Below, in pieces: positions 62,267 through 64,000 of a DNA stretch of 64,000 nucleotides (its first letter is position 1; each line of letters opens with the position of its first letter). The stretch lies in assembly GCA_046331225.1 (NCBI GenBank), contig JAXLRF010000005.1:554890-618889 (forward strand), written 5' to 3'. The notes beneath the pieces are model-generated. The model saw nothing but the letters and a program-made list of their open reading frames with translations, made no database searches and was not told where the DNA came from. Made by a program: the position numbers and the translations under genes. The stretch is from VFMC01 sp046331225. GTDB lineage: Bacteria; Actinomycetota; Acidimicrobiia; Acidimicrobiales; Ilumatobacteraceae.

Positions 62267-62350
62267 GCCCGGGTGGCGGAACTGGCAGACGCGGGGGGCT
62301 TAAACCCTCCTATACGAACGTATGTACGGGTTCGAATCCCGTCCCGGGCA
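62267..62350 (+). tRNA. tRNA-Leu (anticodon UAA), CCA not encoded
   Basis: Cloverleaf from GCCCGGG (62267) to CCCGGGC plus discriminator A (62350). Loop CTTAAAC gives anticodon TAA. A long variable arm (class II) and TTCGAATCC T-loop are visible. CCC follows rather than CCA. A phage-type integrase gene starts 86 nt downstream. Confidence 0.95.
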
Positions 62351-62436
62351 CCCGATCTAGCAGGTATTTTGTCGTTGAGTTCGATTCTGCTGCGAGTCGA
62401 CGCGCACGGAATGCGCACGAACGGTAGCGTTCTTGC

Positions 62437-63564
62437 ATGGCTCGGGGGTCGGTGACGCGCCGCAGCGACGGCTGGTGCATTCGCCTCGACGCGGGCGTCG
62501 ACCCGGAGACGGGCAAGCGTCGGCAGGTGTCGCGTCAGGGGTTTCGCACGAAGCGTGAGGCTCAGGCGGTGTTGAACGATCTCCTGCTGGAGCGCGAACT
62601 CGTCCGTCGGCCGGAGGTGTCGGTGTTCGGTCCGACGGTGGGCGAGTACCTGGAGGAGTGGTTGGCGCGTGCCCGTGTCTCGGTGCGGGAGTCGACGTGG
62701 GCGGCGTACCGCAACGCGGTCGGGCATCTCGTCGACGGTCTCGGCGGCGGGTCGTTGCGGTTGCTGTCTGCGTTGGAGGTGGAACGGTTCGAACAGCAGT
62801 TGCTGATTTCGGGTCGGTCGCCCAAGACGGTGGCGAACGTTCACGCGGTGCTGCATCGGGCGCTGGCCGACGCGGTGCGCGACGGGCTCGTTGATCGCAA
62901 CGTGGCGTCGTTGGTGTCGCCACCGCGTGCCGAGCGGCCGGAGATGAGCACGTGGACCGTCGGGGAGCTGAAGCAGTTCCTGCGATCCGTCGAGGGGCAT
63001 CGGCTGTACGCGGCGTTCGTGGTGTTGGCGACGACGGGGATGCGCCGCGGTGAGGTGCTCGGCCTGCAACGGGTGGACGTCGACATCGCTCGGGCCGAGG
63101 TGTCGGTGCGGCGCACCGTCGGGGTGGTCGACGGTCGGATCGACGTCGGCCCGCCCAAGACGGCATCGAGCCGCCGGCTCGTCGCGCTCGACACGACAAC
63201 CACGGAGGTGCTCACTGACCATCTCGAGCGTCGTGCCGGGCCGGTGTGGGTGTTCCCCGGTGAGGGTGATGGTCCGTTGAACCCGGCGTCGTTCTCGGCC
63301 ACGTTCGACCGGCTCGTCGCTCGGGTCGGTGTGCCGCGGATCCGGCTGCACGATCTGCGCCACACCTACGCCACGATCGCGTTGCGCGCCGGGGTGCACC
63401 CGGCGATCGTCAGTGAACGGCTCGGGCATTCGTCGATCGCAGTGACGATCGACCTCTACTCCCACGCCGTGCCCGGCCTGCAGCGCGAGGCCGCCGGCGT
63501 CGTCGGCGACCTCATCCTTGGCGCAGCAGCACCGTCGGTGGGCGGTGAGGGTGATGACGCGTGA
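62437..63564 (+). CDS. Phage-type tyrosine integrase at tRNA-Leu
   Basis: This 375-aa recombinase has an N-terminal AP2-like arm-binding domain (GKRRQVSRQGFRTKREAQAV), a core-binding SAM-like domain (about 65-160) and catalytic residues Arg203 (TTGMRRGEVLGL), Lys241 (GPPKTASSRR), His305/Arg308 (LHDLRHTYAT), His331 (LGHSSIAVT) and Tyr341 (DLYSHAV). TAGCGT lies 6 nt before the ATG, suggesting a leaderless message. It differs clearly from the ychF-element integrase. Confidence 0.93.
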   Translation: MARGSVTRRSDGWCIRLDAGVDPETGKRRQVSRQGFRTKREAQAVLNDLLLERELVRRPEVSVFGPTVGEYLEEWLARARVSVRESTWAAYRNAVGHLVDGLGGGSLRLLSALEVERFEQQLLISGRSPKTVANVHAVLHRALADAVRDGLVDRNVASLVSPPRAERPEMSTWTVGELKQFLRSVEGHRLYAAFVVLATTGMRRGEVLGLQRVDVDIARAEVSVRRTVGVVDGRIDVGPPKTASSRRLVALDTTTTEVLTDHLERRAGPVWVFPGEGDGPLNPASFSATFDRLVARVGVPRIRLHDLRHTYATIALRAGVHPAIVSERLGHSSIAVTIDLYSHAVPGLQREAAGVVGDLILGAAAPSVGGEGDDA

Positions 63565-64000
63565 ACCGTGGTCGATCCACTTCTTCCAACGCCACCCCGA
63601 TGACGACCCGAACCGGACGGTGCCAGCGATCGAGTTCTTCGACCGACTCCCCGCCAAGCTGGTCGCCGAGTTCCAAGCCGTGCTCGACGCCGTCGCCGAA
63701 GCGCCGCCTCCTGCGTTCTCCGGTGGCGGGAAGTGGGAGGCGATGCACGACAAGATGGCCGACTTCTACGGGCAGGCATTGGAGCCCTCGAGAACTCGAT
63801 CGGAACCCCGGTTGGATAGCGCTCGTCCCAAGGGCCAGACGTCAGACTGCATCTTCAGAAGATCGCGGCCGGATCAGATGGCGGTGTGGTTGCACGGCGA
63901 CTTCCGAGGCGGGGTTGGTTTCGGCTACGGAGCGGCTGTTCTCGCGAGGGGTACGTTGCGGATGTGTTCGCGCTCGCGGCAGCGTTCGGGTCGTTCGGTG
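63554..64000 (+). pseudogene. RelE/HigB-like toxin N-terminus, apparently disrupted
   Basis: The first 75 residues match a common RelE/ParE-type toxin group: PAIEFFDRLPAKLVAEFQAV, then LDAVAEAPPPAFSGGGKWEA and MHDKMADFYGQ. Where relatives continue with a YEVRVDGPGRxHYRLF-like core, this frame reads QALEPSRTRSEPRLDS and then Arg/Ser-rich sequence with no recognisable fold, staying open to the window end. Homology is therefore lost near 63780, which suggests recombination or a frameshift. ATG 63554 overlaps the integrase stop by 11 nt. Confidence 0.5.

Larger units (their letters stand above)
62351..64000. mobile_element. Left end of a tRNA-Leu-associated integrative element (continues beyond window)
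   Basis: A complete tyrosine integrase directly follows tRNA-Leu and reads away from it, then a toxin-like gene that appears disrupted. No second copy of the tRNA 3' end is within the window, so the right boundary and the exact att core cannot be defined. Confidence 0.5.

Overview
The window is high-GC, gene-dense actinobacterial chromosome, most likely from a member of the Acidimicrobiia (Ilumatobacter-like). This placement is an inference. It rests on GC-rich third codon positions, many GTG starts, Thr/Pro-rich lipoprotein stalks, actinobacterial ribosomal proteins bS22 and bL37, a TIGR03086-type metal-binding protein, and a gene order matching the mycobacterial rsmI / metG-tatD-rpfB-ksgA-ispE / pth-rplY-prs-glmU / mfd neighbourhood.

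Region 1 (1-21.6 kb) is a conserved housekeeping block: a DUF4032 kinase-like gene (cut by the window edge), mfd, an ABC-F protein, a degenerate GGDEF/EAL protein, a secreted subtilase with a GGSWS pentapeptide tail, pth, rplY, prs, a short glmU lacking the acetyltransferase part, tRNA-Gln, bS22, ispE, rsmA, a small RlpA-like protein where rpfB or yabE sits in other Gram-positives, tatD, metG, a thioesterase, a HAD phosphatase, rsmI and a DUF192 gene. Two intergenic gaps carry 62-64 bp repeats. Region 2 (21.6-25.5 kb) has an amidase, a 0.5-kb array of 51-bp repeats, an Lrp/AsnC regulator and a class III aminotransferase.

Region 3 (25.5-35.5 kb) is the most interesting part. It is an iniBAC-like envelope-stress locus: a membrane-spanning Hsp70-like ATPase, two acidic proteins with IniB-type N-termini, two dynamin-like GTPases in IniA-IniC order, and a convergent 801-aa LuxR-type regulator resembling mycobacterial IniR. 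A perfect 17-bp hairpin and an extended Shine-Dalgarno lie inside the operon.

Region 4 (35.5-43.3 kb) carries an EamA transporter, a DUF885 metallopeptidase, an ACT-domain protein, a serine hydrolase lipoprotein, a P450, and a two-gene unit whose second product is an extraordinary Arg-only 11-residue-repeat amphipathic protein. Region 5 (43.4-48.1 kb) is a 4.7-kb integrative element lodged in the 3' end of ychF. It carries a HigBA-type toxin-antitoxin with a third gene, a possible HEPN/AbiU2-like protein, an excisionase and a tyrosine integrase. Both ends carry a 15-bp core, and the left end keeps the old last codons and stop of ychF.

Region 6 (48-62.3 kb) is mostly chromosomal: ychF, a PHP-domain protein, bL37, prolyl oligopeptidase, a glyoxalase-like protein, a PD-(D/E)XK nuclease with a Cys motif, a TAP-like hydrolase lipoprotein, a P-type ATPase, and a divergent acyl-CoA dehydrogenase/HxlR pair. 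Region 7 (62.3 kb to the end) is the start of a second integrative element at tRNA-Leu(UAA). It carries its own integrase and an apparently disrupted RelE/HigB-like toxin, and runs off the window.

Many genes have a TAnnnT hexamer about 7 nt before the start codon, which suggests leaderless transcripts. The ini-like genes instead have Shine-Dalgarno sequences.
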